From contig JAVTLE010000008.1 in assembly GCA_033439295.1 (NCBI GenBank), positions 434,001-498,000 of the forward strand: a DNA stretch of 64,000 nt, written 5' to 3'. Positions 25,801-35,444 of this stretch are shown piece by piece. Positions within the stretch are counted from its first letter, which is position 1. Each line of letters opens with the position of its first letter. Below the pieces are notes generated by a model. The model saw only the letters and a list, made by a program, of their open reading frames with translations. It was not told where the DNA came from and searched no databases. The position numbers were made by a program, and so were the translations under genes. The DNA is from Deuterostichococcus epilithicus (Eukaryota > Chlorophyta > Trebouxiophyceae > Prasiolales > Stichococcaceae).

Positions 25801-28800
25801 TCCTTCGGCGCTGCAGCAACATGCGCGGGCGCCGCTTCAAGTCTCGGCCCATGGCACAACACAACAGACAGCATCTGGCAGGCCGAACCAGCATGCCAGT
25901 GCATGGCAGGCCCACAATGCCCCAGGATTCAAACTCCAGCAGATACGAGGGCCAACCTCGCTTGCAGACGGGCTTGCAGGACAGCGACAGTTGGATGACG
26001 CATGAGCAGCTCCGGCGACATGCAGGCGGCCGTCGCAACACGTCGCCGGCGGACGCATCAGGGGGGGCGCACCCGCGTCGGCCTTGCCCACGATGCCGCG
26101 CACGAGCGCGATGCACCGGTCCATGGGCACCAGGAAGGAGGTGGAGGGCTGGAAGGTGAGGATGACGCGCAGGCCGTGCTCCGGGTTGTCCCGGTACGCC
26201 AGCGCCTCTGGGTCCTTCATCCACCGCCGATTGCGCGCCCCCAGCTTGCCCAGCAGCTGCAGCACCTGCGCCGGCACCGCTGCACGTCAACAGCGACGTG
26301 CGGGGCTGTCGCGCAGCAGCGCAGCGTTGGCGGCGCGGCGGCGGCGGCGCGGCGGCGGCGGCGCGGCGGCAGCGGGGACGAGGAGCTGACGGCTGCGGCA
26401 GGGGGCCCACGCCGCTCGGAGTTGGGGCCTCGGAAACGGCACAGGCGGCCGTCAGGCACAAGAACGAGCGCCATGCTCCACGACACAGGCATGAGACCCG
26501 GCCGCCACACCTTGGTCAGGCCGCGCCGAGCACAGGTGAGTCACCGGATGCACTCGCTGCACGCATCTCCCGACACCGGCAAGGAGGCGGTACGGCCAAG
26601 CGGGGCACACCTTGGGGCCGAAGGGGTAGGGCGGCGGCCGCAGGTGGGACCACAGCGCCGCCATGAGGCGCGGCGTGACGTCCGCCATGGCCGGCTCCAG
26701 GAACTCAGGGTTCAGGGAATCCACCCAGTACTCCAGGGTGCGCAGCGCCAGCTGCACCAGCTCCGGCCGCGCCTGCGGGTGCGCACCCCAGGATGGTGCT
26801 TCCAGGTCCGAAAAATTTCGAGCCTGCAGTCCCCTCCTGTTTCTCGTCTTCTGTGTGGGGCGGCGGCGTCAAGCGGCTGCAGACTGCGGCGGCCTCTGAC
26901 CCAGGAAGGCAGGTGCCGTCCACCGCAGCAGCTGTGCGCAGGATAGCTAGCAGGGTGTGTTTCTTTTTGAAAGGCAGCAGCGGACCTGCAGGCTGTCCAC
27001 CAGCGCCGACATGATGCGGGGGAGCAGCTGCAGCAGGTGCGCCAGCTGCGCCGGCATGATCAGGAAGGACTCCAGCAGCGCCTCCTGCGGGGACGCCAGG
27101 CAAAAGCTGTCACGCCGCGGGTTCACGAAGCCAGCATCGAGCACACAAATGGCACGAACCACAACAGATCGCCAGGCGCCACGGTCCCATTGCAGGTTCA
27201 ACAAGCCAGCTGTTGACACGTGATTCGAATTTGAGATTCGAAGGACCGTTGGTGCCTGACGCCCCGACTGGAGGCGACCTTCCAAATTTCATGTGCTCTG
27301 AATATTTGCTCCTTCCACAGCGACTCTGCGACCGGCCTGTGACCGCAGGGGACAGAGTGTCCAGAGCCGGAGGCGACCCTGGGAGAGTGCAGGTGACATG
27401 CCTTGTTGGCGGGCGTGGTGGGGCAGGTCAGCATGTCGGTCAGGAAGGAGAGTGTGCCCATCAGCAGCGGCCCGCTGGCGAAGGCCTGGTAGATGTCGAT
27501 GAACTTGCCGCTGCTCAGCGCACGGAACATGGTAACCTGCAGCCGCAGGTAGCCTGCGCGGCGCGGGTAGACCAGTGTGGAGTCAGCCAGGCAGTGACAA
27601 GCCGAGCAAAGGCTGTTACAGGAAGCTATAGCGAGGTGTGTGCATGGCGATGCGCCGCCAGAGGTCAGGAATGTGGCATGCACCACCAAGCTGCTTGGTG
27701 GGCAGTGTCAAACCCAGCGTTGAAATTTCCTGGCCGGTTGGTGCCAGGGAGACCCAAAACACTGTCGTTCCAGATGCAGCAAGGTGCACCGGTGGGGTCG
27801 GGCGACGCGGAGGCGAGCTCCTGGCAGCGCGTGACGAGGAGGGGGAACACCGGCAGCAGGATGTCGTCCGTCTTGTGGCTGTACTTGGCCATGACATCGA
27901 ACACCAGGCCGAACAGGCGCAGCACCAGCGCCGCGCCCGGGCTGTCCGGCTCCTGCGAGTGTGCAAACACACACACGCGTGTCACGAGCAAGACGGAAGG
28001 ACGAGTGCAGCGTGTCCGGACGACTCTGCAAAAAGCATGCACAAGGCGTGCCACTGCATGCCAAAGGCAAGCAGAAGATAGGCGGCCATTGCCTGCAGCA
28101 GCTCAGGCAGCTCGCGCCTCCATGGACAGCTCCATTCATTATCCCTGAAGAAGGACCAGGGCGCGCCTTGAGCAGGTCCAGGCGGGACTCGGCGAGGTGC
28201 GCCGCCAGGACGGCGCAGAAGTGGCGGGACACCTCCGACAGTGCCGGCGGCTGCGACGCGCCGCCGGAGTGCCGCGCGTCCGCCAGCCGGCCCGCCGTCG
28301 ACAGCAGCCTCGCGTCGCCCAGCAGCGCCTCAAACACCTCCGGCATCTTCACTGTGAACATCTCCATCGCGTCCCGCGGCTCCTGCGTTTGGGAACGGAC
28401 CTGCCTGTGAATGGAGAGCCGGGCAGGCGACGCTGTGTCCCCTGTGCTCGCGGTGCCATCGCGCTGGGATCGTGACATGACGGGACACTCACAACAGGGC
28501 ACCGCGAACAGGTCTGGCCTCAGCGTGGCAGGAGGAATGCGGCGCCCGAAACAAACGAGTTTGAGGACGATGAGGGACCTGGAGCACGTTGAAGATGTCC
28601 GCAAACTGCTCGTACACGTCAGAGCCGTCGGCGGCCTTGTGGTTGCCAAACAGCCGCAGCGAGGGCATGCCGTTGGAAACCAGGTCCACTGCCACCGCCA
28701 TCTCGTCCTCACGCAGCCCGAAACTCTGCTGCGGCGGCACACCCGCCGCGCCGACGCGCTGCACAGGCAGTGACCGCCGCGCCGTGACATGGGGTGGTCC

Positions 28801-31800
28801 TCACGTCGCTCGCCGCAGCAGCCCGCCACATGCGATTGCACACAAGCTGCCTGCCACCGCCGGCATGGCAGTCCACCCGAGCCTGCGGCCTCGCCAAATG
28901 AGTCGCTGCTCGAACCGGAAGAAGGGGCAGCTGTGACCAGGGCAGCTGTGACCAGAACCCATGGCTGCACCGCCGGCATGCATCGGAAACCCGGCGCACC
29001 TGGACGGTGTTGCCGAAGGAGGACAGTGAGTACAGCAGGCTCTTCATGCCCATGACCAGCGTCTGGACCATGTTGCGCGAGTCCGCCACGCCCTTCTCCT
29101 TCTCCGAGATCGCCTGCAGGGTGTCGGGAGGTGCCGCGCGATTGGACGATGGTGATCGGGTTCGTGCAGCAACCTCCAGTGCAGCAGGCACACCCTGTTG
29201 TGGGTTGCAGAGCGGCGGCTGCAGAGCAGCAGCTGCAGCGCAGCAGGTGCAGCGCTATGCTGTCCGCCTCTTTTGAGGGAAAGCATCAAGCGCTGCAGAG
29301 CAGCAGCTGCAGCGCTGTGCTGTCCGACTCTTTCGAGAGGAGGCATCAAGCGCTGCACACAGACAGCGTGCCTGTGTGTACAGGACAATGCGGGGGCGGG
29401 ATGCGCCGGGGCTGCTGGACACGTTTTCGGCTGCGAGCATCGCATCCCGCTTCTTGACACGCTCCTCCCGGTCCGCCACGCCTGCGCACACGTGTGCAAC
29501 AGGAGCTGACATTGCCGGTACTCGCGCTGAGCGAGAGACGGCCATGTGACAGCTCGCACAGCTGCACCAGAGCTCAGCATAGACCAGCCCAAAGAGCTCG
29601 CTGTTGAAATGCACAATTTGGACACTGCCAGGCGATGCTGTCACATGTCGAAGCACCTTCACATGGATCTGCTGAGCCAGTGAACTCTGCCAGCGAGACA
29701 TTTAGGCAGCAGCAGGGCACTTGAGAAAATCAGTAGTTTTTTATTTTACGCACCCTCGGCCAGCAGCGCGGGCGTGTGGCGCGCCACGGCGGCCAGCTTG
29801 TCGGACAGCGTCGCCAGGATGGAGGCCAGCAGGGCGCGGTGGGCCTCCAGGGCGGGCGGCGCCGCATTGGCGCGGCGCTGCATGATGACCTCCACGAGGT
29901 TGAGCATCAGCCGCACGCTGGTGCACTGCACCGTCACCGGCAGCTCTCCGTCGTGGATGTTCCTGCGGGCCGGCCACGGCTCAGCAGCTGACCACGGCGG
30001 CCCTCCATGAAGGGTCTCGCACGGTCCAGGCGTCACAAGGTGGCCCAGGCAGCGCCGGGGTTTGGGAGCCGACAGCACACACGCGCCCTCAGCAGCCCAT
30101 CCTCGGTGAAACCTGCCAGACATTTCGGGCGGCCCACCGGGAGAAGATGTGGATGATGGTGACCAGCTGGGCGTAGGTGAGCTGGACGCGGACGTGGTGG
30201 ATCAGCTCCGCGAGCATGGACAGCGCCAGCGGGCGCAGCGCCTCACGGCACGCCGGCGTGCGGCCGACCAGCACCTCCTCGTTCAGCAGCTCCCCCAGCT
30301 TGGGGTAAAAGTACCTGCGAGTGTGTGGCAGCAGGCCTCACGACCTTTGGGCGACGAGCTGGTGGGCCGTGCGCGGAGACTGAGGACCCGCGACCGCGCG
30401 GCGGGAGGCGCAACGACAGGACGCGGGGTGCGGCGCCGGCGGCGTGCTGCGACCGGCTGCAAGCGCCGTCGTGGCGCAGCGGTGCCGCAATGGGTCTGTG
30501 AGCTGGCTGCAGGGCACAAGGGACATTCCTGCGCCCCTCGATCGCCTGTGGCTACATTAGAAACCCGCATCGGACTGCCCGTATGGGGGAGGAAGGACAT
30601 CACACATGCGGGCAGTTTCGATGGCAACAGAGGCGCGGGGGACGCACTCGCGGACTTGCTGCAGCGTGAGCGTGTTGCGCATGGCGACCAGGAGCTCTTT
30701 GCGGACGGCCACCACGTCGGGCGCGGTGCGCAGCAGGTGCACCAGCGCGTCCGTGACCGCAGCGCGGTGCGTGATGATGGCCGCCGGGTAGGAGCGCAGC
30801 AGCCACGTCAAGAAGGTCACGCACTTCACCTGCATCAAGGGGTACAAAGCACTTTCATACCCCTTGCCTGCATGAGCGGCATGCGAGGGACAGGATGTGT
30901 CAGAGGCACAGCGACGAGGCTGCATTGTGTGCGCCGGAGCAGGGTTGCAGCGTCAGCGGCGGGCGCGCTGCAGCGGTCGGGTGGACTCGCAGGACTGGCG
31001 GTGGGTCCTTCGCGAGCAGCACAGCTTGACTGTTGAATGCAAGCCTTTCGCTGTGCCAAGGGGGTTGCAAGGTGGCCGAGTTCGCACCTGCGCCTGTTTC
31101 AGGTCGGCCAGCGGTGCCCGCAGCTTTGGCGGCACCTCATCGGGCGGGCCTGCAGGGGGGGGTCCCAGGTTTTGCTGTGCGATCAGTCAGCTGTGCTGAC
31201 AACGAGTTTGCGACAGCCCATGCCAGATTCCCAGGCGCGAAAACGCACACTCGAGTGAGGGGCTGCTCTGGCGCTATAGGCGCAGCCATTGGCTCCGTCA
31301 TTGTGACAACATGGGCTCACCAGGGAGCGACAGCGCCGAGATCATAGTCTTCACCAGGTCCCCGATGTGGCTCTGTGCCAGCGACGAGTACTGGCTATAC
31401 AAAATCATCACTGCGCCGCAGGGCACAAATGCAGTGTAAGAAAGTTCCACCTTGCACAGGATGGTACAGTGGTTGTCGGGCATTGCACTCTTATTGAAAG
31501 GAAAGAGTGCAGATGCATGTGCAATTCCCTATGCGCGTGCACTCAGCCGACAGCGTCCGACTTCCTTCGGTTCCGATGAGGGACAGCTGCGGCAGGGCAC
31601 CAGCTGGCTGCACAGGCGGGCAGGCTGCACGGAAAGGCGGCAGGCAGCGCACGCACCGACGATGGGGCACTCGATGGCGATCTTGAAGGACTTGAGCGCC
31701 GGCGTAAAGGCGAGCCGCGCGGCCGCCTCCTCCGGCTTGGCCAGGCCGTCCACAAACAGCTCGTTGTAGGTCACCGGCAGCCCCTCGTACACCTGTTGAG

Positions 31801-33109
31801 GGGCAGCGTTTGGCAGGGTTTGCACAATGTTAGCGTGCCGACAGGGACCCCTCCGTCTCCCTCTCTCTGACCCTCGACGATTCGCGGACAGCTCATTTGC
31901 CACCCTGCTGCATGCCCTGCTGCAACCTTGCCGCATTCGGTCCCTGTGCTAGAGGTAGGGTCGACATGACCAGCACGTCGCACGGGCGGCGCCGCTGCCC
32001 TGCGGCTTGGCTTGGATAACGAAGTTGAAAGATACATAGGTTAACAAGTTGAAACCCGACCTTGCGCACGAAGTCGAGGTATGGCACCACATGCTGCTCC
32101 ATCTGAGGGGCGCCCTCCTGCGGCGGCGGCGGCGGCGCGCCGCCCTCCGGCTTGCGCTGCTTGAAGTTCTTGTGCAACTCCATGAGGATGCGTAGCACGA
32201 CGGAGATGTTCTCCTCGTTGTCAGCCGGCAGCAGCGGCATAACGGCGCCCATGATGCCGCGCACGTACTTGTGCAGCGACTGCGCGGCACGGGGTAGGGG
32301 GCGCTGAGAGTCGGCCATGGCGACGACCCTGCTGCATGTGAGGGTGAGCAGGTCCGCGGGTTTCTGGCATGTGCCGGAGCCACCTTGCACACGGTCAACT
32401 GCCCCGCCCCGCCGCACAACCAGCATCGGCCATCCATAGGCAGGTTTCTGCATTGCCGTGAAATGGCGCTGTAAAAGAAGCGGTGAGCTGTGCAAGTGTT
32501 CCGACCCTCCCCCCTCCGGTTCCCACGTCGACGCAGCATGCGGCTCACCTGATTGGGCGGCAGGCGGCTGAGGATCCCCAGCGCCAGGTGCCGCACGCGC
32601 TGCGTGGGCGTGTCGGCAAACTGTGGCTGCGTGCCCGAAAGCAGGCCCAGCAGCGGCTGCACCATGGCCGCCAGGAAGCGCTCGTAGTCGCTGCCCGTGA
32701 GCACCGCCTCGATGCCATCCCGGGCCTCCGCCAGCAGCTCCACCTTCCGCTCCACGCCTGCGCAATGTCGTGTGCAGAGCTATGGCCCCCTTCGTGTGAT
32801 ACACATTCCGCCGCTTGTCACACCGTTGTTTGTCAACAGGATCAGGCGATGTTTAGCATGGGGCATGCCACACCGCTCGCGGTGACGCGGCGCCATGATG
32901 TTGCGTGGCGCGGTACACTATTCAAGGCACGAGCCGGGTCGCCAATTTGAAGAGACACACCTACCTTTTTTGGGGCCTCCGATACATCGTAGCAGTGCTG
33001 AAAGCAGAGCAATTCGTCAGTGAGTATAGGATGGGCGCTCACTTGTGGCGGGATCGGCAAGCTCCTGCGCGTGCTTGATGAGATCATCGGGCGACATCGT
33101 CTTGGCCAT
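1..33109 (-). CDS. TRA1: TRRAP/Tra1 homologue, SAGA/NuA4 scaffold (3' end beyond window)
   Basis: This is the HEAT-FAT-pseudokinase scaffold that binds activators for the SAGA and NuA4 histone acetyltransferase complexes in the nucleus. The start is the ATG at 33109: exon 1 (33109-33043) reads MAKTMSPDDLIKHAQELADP, joins in phase to exon 2 (32997-32965) and to exon 3 from 32757 (VERKVELLAEARDGIEAVL). Dozens of further short exons follow the human TRRAP order without a break, from the N-terminal HEAT repeats through the FAT domain. The last exon seen ends at about 128 with a GTGATC donor, so the window stops in an intron before the PI3K-like and FATC exons. About 33 kb covers the part matching roughly residues 1-3300 of a ~3850-residue human protein. 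Identity is certain from the FAT blocks; many individual exon edges are not settled. It is divergent from DIM1. Confidence 0.93.
128..405 (-). other. Gln-rich TRRAP exon between FAT and kinase regions
   Basis: Last exon of TRRAP visible in the window. It reads MQVEPMQSAASGAGAAAPME, then a proline/glutamine stretch with 13 consecutive Gln coded by CAG (268-306), and ends TPRPSSAAPGVATPGTAA at the GTGATC donor near 128. In human TRRAP this stretch (before the pseudokinase) is a short charged linker. No acceptor for a further exon is evident in 1-127. Confidence 0.7.
268..306. repeat. (CTG)13 microsatellite, codes 13 Gln on minus strand
   Basis: Thirteen uninterrupted CTG units on the plus strand inside the Gln-rich TRRAP exon. 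Confidence 0.97.
600..6070 (-). other. TRRAP FAT-domain exons
   Basis: These are the best-matched blocks of the gene. In order: SELIRFLGKTYCAWHTAIPL (5.4 kb), ALGEDDVLAGLWRRRCRSDD (4.9 kb), SAAELCQWDVVAEYAQQADN with LWRLPNWDRLKRHV (4.45-4.35 kb), LLQSFQQIVELQESSRILVD (3.52 kb), WADVLVWRNHIYNIVINAFK (3.08 kb), VNRLGAVARRHGYGEACTRI and FVKIREQVRGCFEL (2.76-2.62 kb), LLNTTNLDYFNPQHQAEVF and RLKGLFHQA (2.25-2.17 kb), RVLGLLSFDDAGGVVSRALA (1.34 kb) and TTPLQALYYQLRTFLLATRE (0.78 kb). Each corresponds to a block of the human TRRAP FAT domain in the same order, for example YLGKTHNLW, EEDMWAGLWQKRC, WNRLP..W.DIFMWR and LWLLSFDD. This fixes the identity as TRRAP rather than another PIKK. Confidence 0.93.
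2593..2616. repeat. Telomere-like CCCTAAA motif in a TRRAP intron
   Basis: AAACCCTAAACCCCAAACCC followed by TGA, just beside the exon coding VRGCFEL. Similar short runs are at about 1916-1934, 3979-3993, 8701-8720, 18689-18706, 26703-26718, 61911-61930 and 63428-63455. Confidence 0.75.
6932..7018. repeat. (CTG)29 microsatellite, codes a 29-Gln run in TRRAP
   Basis: The longest trinucleotide tract in the window, uninterrupted, inside a TRRAP exon. Every unit is CAG on the coding strand, so it is prone to length change. Confidence 0.96.
7811..7855. repeat. CTG tract of about 14 units plus one TTG, codes Gln
   Basis: Coding CAG tract in TRRAP, ending with a single CAA codon (TTG on the plus strand). 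Confidence 0.95.
9721..9897. repeat. Tandem duplication of an exon-intron boundary in TRRAP
   Basis: Two direct copies, 9721-9800 and 9817-9897, period about 96 nt, differing at about 4 positions. On the minus strand each codes EVLAIM(R/C)KWLIDPPPS and ends in a GTGCGCGG donor. The copy at 9817-9897 is in frame with the upstream exon block AVLM; the second copy follows a possible acceptor (CACGGAG) and keeps the same frame. Confidence 0.9.
10192..10210. repeat. C12-G7 homopolymer junction in a TRRAP intron
   Basis: Twelve C followed by seven G on the plus strand. It is self-complementary and a likely place for sequencing error. Confidence 0.9.
12481..12656. repeat. Direct duplication of an exon segment in TRRAP
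   Basis: Copies at 12481-12533 and 12604-12656, period 123 nt, about 87% identical. On the minus strand they code LLVDAETRLAVQATNQC and LLVDTESQLAAQATNQC, both followed by a GTGCG donor-like sequence. Only the 12604-12656 copy lies in an obvious longer exon. Confidence 0.85.
13569..13621. repeat. Near-perfect 22-bp inverted repeat, 7-nt loop, TRRAP intron
   Basis: Left arm 13569-13590 and right arm 13598-13621 are reverse complements apart from a two-base insertion in the right arm; the core is GCCAGCAGGGGTGCTGGC against GCCAGCACCCCTGCTGGC. Each core is itself partly palindromic. It could form a stable hairpin in the TRRAP pre-mRNA or be a trace of a small mobile element. Confidence 0.85.
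19333..19540. repeat. Duplicated acceptor region flanking an AT-rich TTGGT-repeat intron patch
   Basis: Segments 19333-19366 and 19506-19540 are similar (period 173). On the minus strand both read GCAGGAGCTGGT(A/G)CAGG, that is a 3' splice site followed by ELVQ. Between them, 19375-19495 is unusually rich in TTGGT/ATTGG units with short palindromes (GGTTCGAACC near 19470). Confidence 0.75.
20500..23140 (-). other. Large charged low-complexity insertion in TRRAP
   Basis: Between the HEAT block at 23.65-23.45 kb and the next conserved block at 20.3-19.76 kb lie several exons that code no recognisable HEAT repeat. On the minus strand they read as Ala/Pro/Gly with runs of Lys/Arg and Asp/Glu: GSDGDDGGGSDEDDD near 22.7 kb, DEDGEEDDEPGGRRPQRAA near 22.3 kb, PAAKRKSAAALKAEKAKQ near 21.8 kb, SDTEDDDDEKSPAGSE near 21.4 kb, and an acidic Ala/Pro segment at 21.18-20.90 kb. 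Nuclear-localisation-like basic clusters are frequent. The position corresponds to about human residue 930. I infer a disordered, charged loop of several hundred residues. The flanking exons on both sides are TRRAP, so this is an insertion rather than a separate gene, though the splicing across it is not proven. Confidence 0.7.
23286..23388. repeat. GCAAAT hexanucleotide repeat in a TRRAP intron
   Basis: About sixteen units of GCAAAT with a few GCAAGT/GCAATT variants. It lies in the intron just 3' (gene direction) of the exon ending PAPAPVEE. It is far more AT-rich than its surroundings. Confidence 0.95.
28926..28958. repeat. 16-bp direct repeat in a TRRAP intron
   Basis: GGGCAGCTGTGACCA occurs twice head to tail. 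Confidence 0.85.
29223..29355. repeat. Two-copy tandem repeat of about 60-73 bp in a TRRAP intron
   Basis: Units 29223-29294 and 29297-29355 share AGAGCAGCAGCTGCAGCGC at the start and GCATCAAGCGCTGC at the end. The first unit carries an internal extra segment. The block lies in the intron between the exons at about 29.46 and 29.11 kb. Confidence 0.85.
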
Positions 33110-33686
33110 CCGGTAAGCGTTGCGCGGCCACGAAGGCCGCGATCAGAGCAGTATGTCCATCTGCAACTTGAATTGTGAAGTGTCGGAACAGGTGCTCCCA
33201 GCGCGTCGTGGGCCGCGCGTGACCAGGACGAGCTCAAGCAATATAATCTTCAACTGCAACCTGACCGGTCACGCATACGCTCGCAAGTGCATGCCTGCAC
33301 AGCCTGGAGCGTTGCTTCCTAAACAGGGTTTTCAAGGGGCCACCTTGGCCGCCCTCGTCGTGGTCAACAAGCGAGACTTCAGAGCTCAGTTGGGGGCTAA
33401 CAGTTCGCCGATGGTCAGTGACTTGCTGAAGGGTTGAATCCTTGCAGGGGATTCTCTGCCATGAAAAGACCAGCGGTGTGACAGCATTCGCATTATCTAA
33501 AGTAGCACTCAAGTCGTGAAGACTCTGCCTTGTGAGTGTCGAGCTGGTCAGCACCTCCGTCATCCCAGGAAGCGTCACCCTCAGCTCGTCTGGTTTCACA
33601 CGCCCTACCAGGCCTGCTGCGTGCCTGCCAGCGCCGGGGGGCAGAGGGCAGAACCCGGCGCTGCGTGGCGCTGAGGCACTGGTGAC
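33110..33686. promoter_or_regulatory. Divergent intergenic region, TRRAP (minus) and DIM1 (plus)
   Basis: 577 bp separate the two start codons, so both promoters and 5' UTRs must lie here. The GC content is lower than in the genes. I see no TATA box at a convincing position and no motif I can name. The call rests on gene arrangement only. Confidence 0.5.
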
Positions 33687-34729
33687 ATGAGTTACCTGCT
33701 GCCGCATCTGCACAGTGGCTTTGCCGTCGACCAGGCCATTCTCTCGGTAGGTGCATGTTGAAGCTGCACAACTGACTGTCAAATGCTACAGCGTCGCCTG
33801 CTGGAAGGCGCCGTATTCGCACGGCGTAAGGGCGTCTGCTGACACCAGGTGGGACCCTGCTGCAGGAGGAGGACCGCGTTGTTGTCATCCGCTTCGGCCA
33901 TGACTGGGAGGAGACATGTATGCAGATGGACGAGGTGCGCACCTGTTGGCCAGCTATCGGGGCATGCGCTCCTGGTGCTGAAGTCAAAACGAGGATGCTT
34001 GAGTGCACGCCTCTGCCACGGCTGCCCGCCTGTGCATTGTCCCCGCAGTGGCGGCTGATCCCCACATTGCTCCCTGCTGACTTGCAGGTCCTTGCGTCGA
34101 CAGCAGACCCCATGAAGAATTTTGCCGTCATTTACCTGGTGGACATCAGCGAGGTGCCGGACTTCAACACGATGTACGAGGTCAGTGAGTCAGAGCATAC
34201 CATCTCGACCGCCACGACCACCACGTAATGCACCGCAAACATGTAATCAGCACACTTCGACTGACTGCTTTGCCGCTGTGCTTGCAGCTGTATGACCCCT
34301 GCACCGTCATGTTCTTCTTCCGCAACAAGGTGAGGTCTCAGTGCGAGCTGCTCGCGAATGTGTTTTGCAATGGTTGTCTGTCGATAATGCCAGGCTTTTC
34401 ATTGCACTGAAGATTCGCTGACTGACAGTCTTGCTGCCTGTCGGCTTGCAGCACATCATGATGGATTTGGGCACGGGAAACAACAACAAGATCAACTGGG
34501 CGATGACGGACAAGCAGGAGTTCATCGACATCACGGAGGTTGTGTACCGGGGCGCACGCAAGGGCCGCGGTCTGGTGGTGAGGCAAAGGCTTGGGTTGGG
34601 TCGCCATGCACTGTGGGCAAAGTGCGTTGAAGAGCTTGCGTTGAAAAGCTTGTGTGTCATGGACCAATAAATAGTTTGCTCTTCGTGCAGGTGTCACCGA
34701 AGGACTACTCTACCAAGTACCGCTACTAG
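33687..34729 (+). CDS. DIM1: DIM1/TXNL4A (Dib1) U5 snRNP thioredoxin-fold protein
   Basis: Small core subunit of the U4/U6.U5 tri-snRNP, needed for pre-mRNA splicing in the nucleus. Six exons: 33687-33746, 33866-33934, 34088-34180, 34288-34329, 34452-34577, 34691-34729. All junctions are GT-AG and all introns are phase 0. The joined product is exactly 142 aa, the usual length of the family. It starts MSYLLPHLHSGFAVDQAILS and ends VSPKDYSTKYRY. Conserved blocks include VVVIRFGHDW, NFAVIYLVDISEVPDFNTMY, LYDPCTVMFFFRNKHIMMD, GTGNNNKINWAM and GARKGRGLV. The strongest departure from the human protein is ASTADPM in place of YSIAEKV at the start of exon 3. A TGTAA, the common green-algal poly(A) signal, sits at 35107-35111 downstream. 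Confidence 0.98.
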
Positions 34730-35444
34730 CTGAGATATGCCTGATTCAGATCAGCAGCGGCATGTTTGCCGTCTGTAGCCACTGATGCAAAACGATCAGA
34801 TTGTGGACGACATTTCGCAGAATCCGCTCGTGGGTTGGCTTTGGTATTTGGCGGTCCTAGCGGTTGTGGCTTGCGGGGACATCCCGCCTTTGTTTCATCA
34901 TTTCGTGCGTTTTTCCAGCTGCTGAGCAGAAATGCAGAAATGATGGACGAAAACCCTGCAACTCGGCCGTGGCAAACTGGGATTGCGACTGTCGGACTGT
35001 GCGTGCCAAGCACTGTACAATATTCGATTCCATCATCGAGTGGCAGAGACAACGTGCAGTGTCATAAACATCAGCAGTGGCTGCACAAGCTGGGGCCATT
35101 TCTGATTGTAACAATCCGTGGCGCCGAGGAGTGCAGCTACTCAATCCTGCGCAGCAAGCAGCAACCGCACAATGGTGCAACAAGACAATCGCAGCTGACG
35201 TCGCAATCTTGCAACGAGCGAAAAAGGCTCGCAGAAGTGAGTAGCTGCCACCAGCAGCCAGCTGACGAGCAGCGTGTCAGAGGCTGCAGTCAGCTATCGA
35301 CTTGTATTCGAACATCTTGTTTGACATCATCAATAGATTTGAACGCGGCACAGTCGCAGTGTCCGCAAACAGTGGCTGTCAGATTGCAATCCTTGGTCGG
35401 AACACACAGCACACAGCCGATTTAGGCAGCACCTTGCGACAGCC
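34730..35444. other. Intergenic, DIM1 3' flank and XRN promoter
   Basis: 715 bp between tandem genes with no convincing coding exon. TGTAA at 35107-35111 may serve as the DIM1 poly(A) signal; the remaining ~330 bp would hold the XRN promoter and 5' UTR. It is AT-richer than the flanking genes. Confidence 0.5.

Larger units (their letters stand above)
23890..33109 (-). other. TRRAP N-terminal HEAT-repeat exons
   Basis: Recognisable blocks in order: DNEENISVVLRILMELHK (about 32.2 kb), VYEGLPVTYNELFVDGLAKP (31.8 kb), the hydrophobic helix SYTAFVPCGAVMILYSQYSS (31.4 kb), TFLTWLLRSYPAAIITHRAA and LRKELLIA-like VRKELLVAMRNTLTL (30.8-30.65 kb), ALRPLALSMLAELIHHVRVQ (30.2 kb), VQCTSVRLMLNLVEVIMQRR (29.9 kb), GMKSLLYSLSSFGNTVQV (29.05 kb), FGLREDEMAVAV (28.7 kb), RTLEYWVDSLNPEFLEP (26.7 kb), VLQLLGKLGARNRRWMKDP (26.25 kb) and CYGTDWRTRLGGVAALELLI (23.9 kb). 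These match the order of human TRRAP residues about 50-900. An Ala/Pro/Gln-rich stretch of about 150 residues is inserted at 24.4-24.0 kb, just before the last block. Introns between blocks are 100-400 nt. Confidence 0.85.

Noticed and set aside
25094-26461. 455-codon minus-strand open frame
   Set aside because: It crosses several TRRAP introns; only short parts in other frames match TRRAP blocks.
27708-28979. 423-codon minus-strand open frame
   Set aside because: It runs through TRRAP introns in a frame different from the conserved exons (FGLREDEMAVAV and VLRLFGLVFDVMAKYS).
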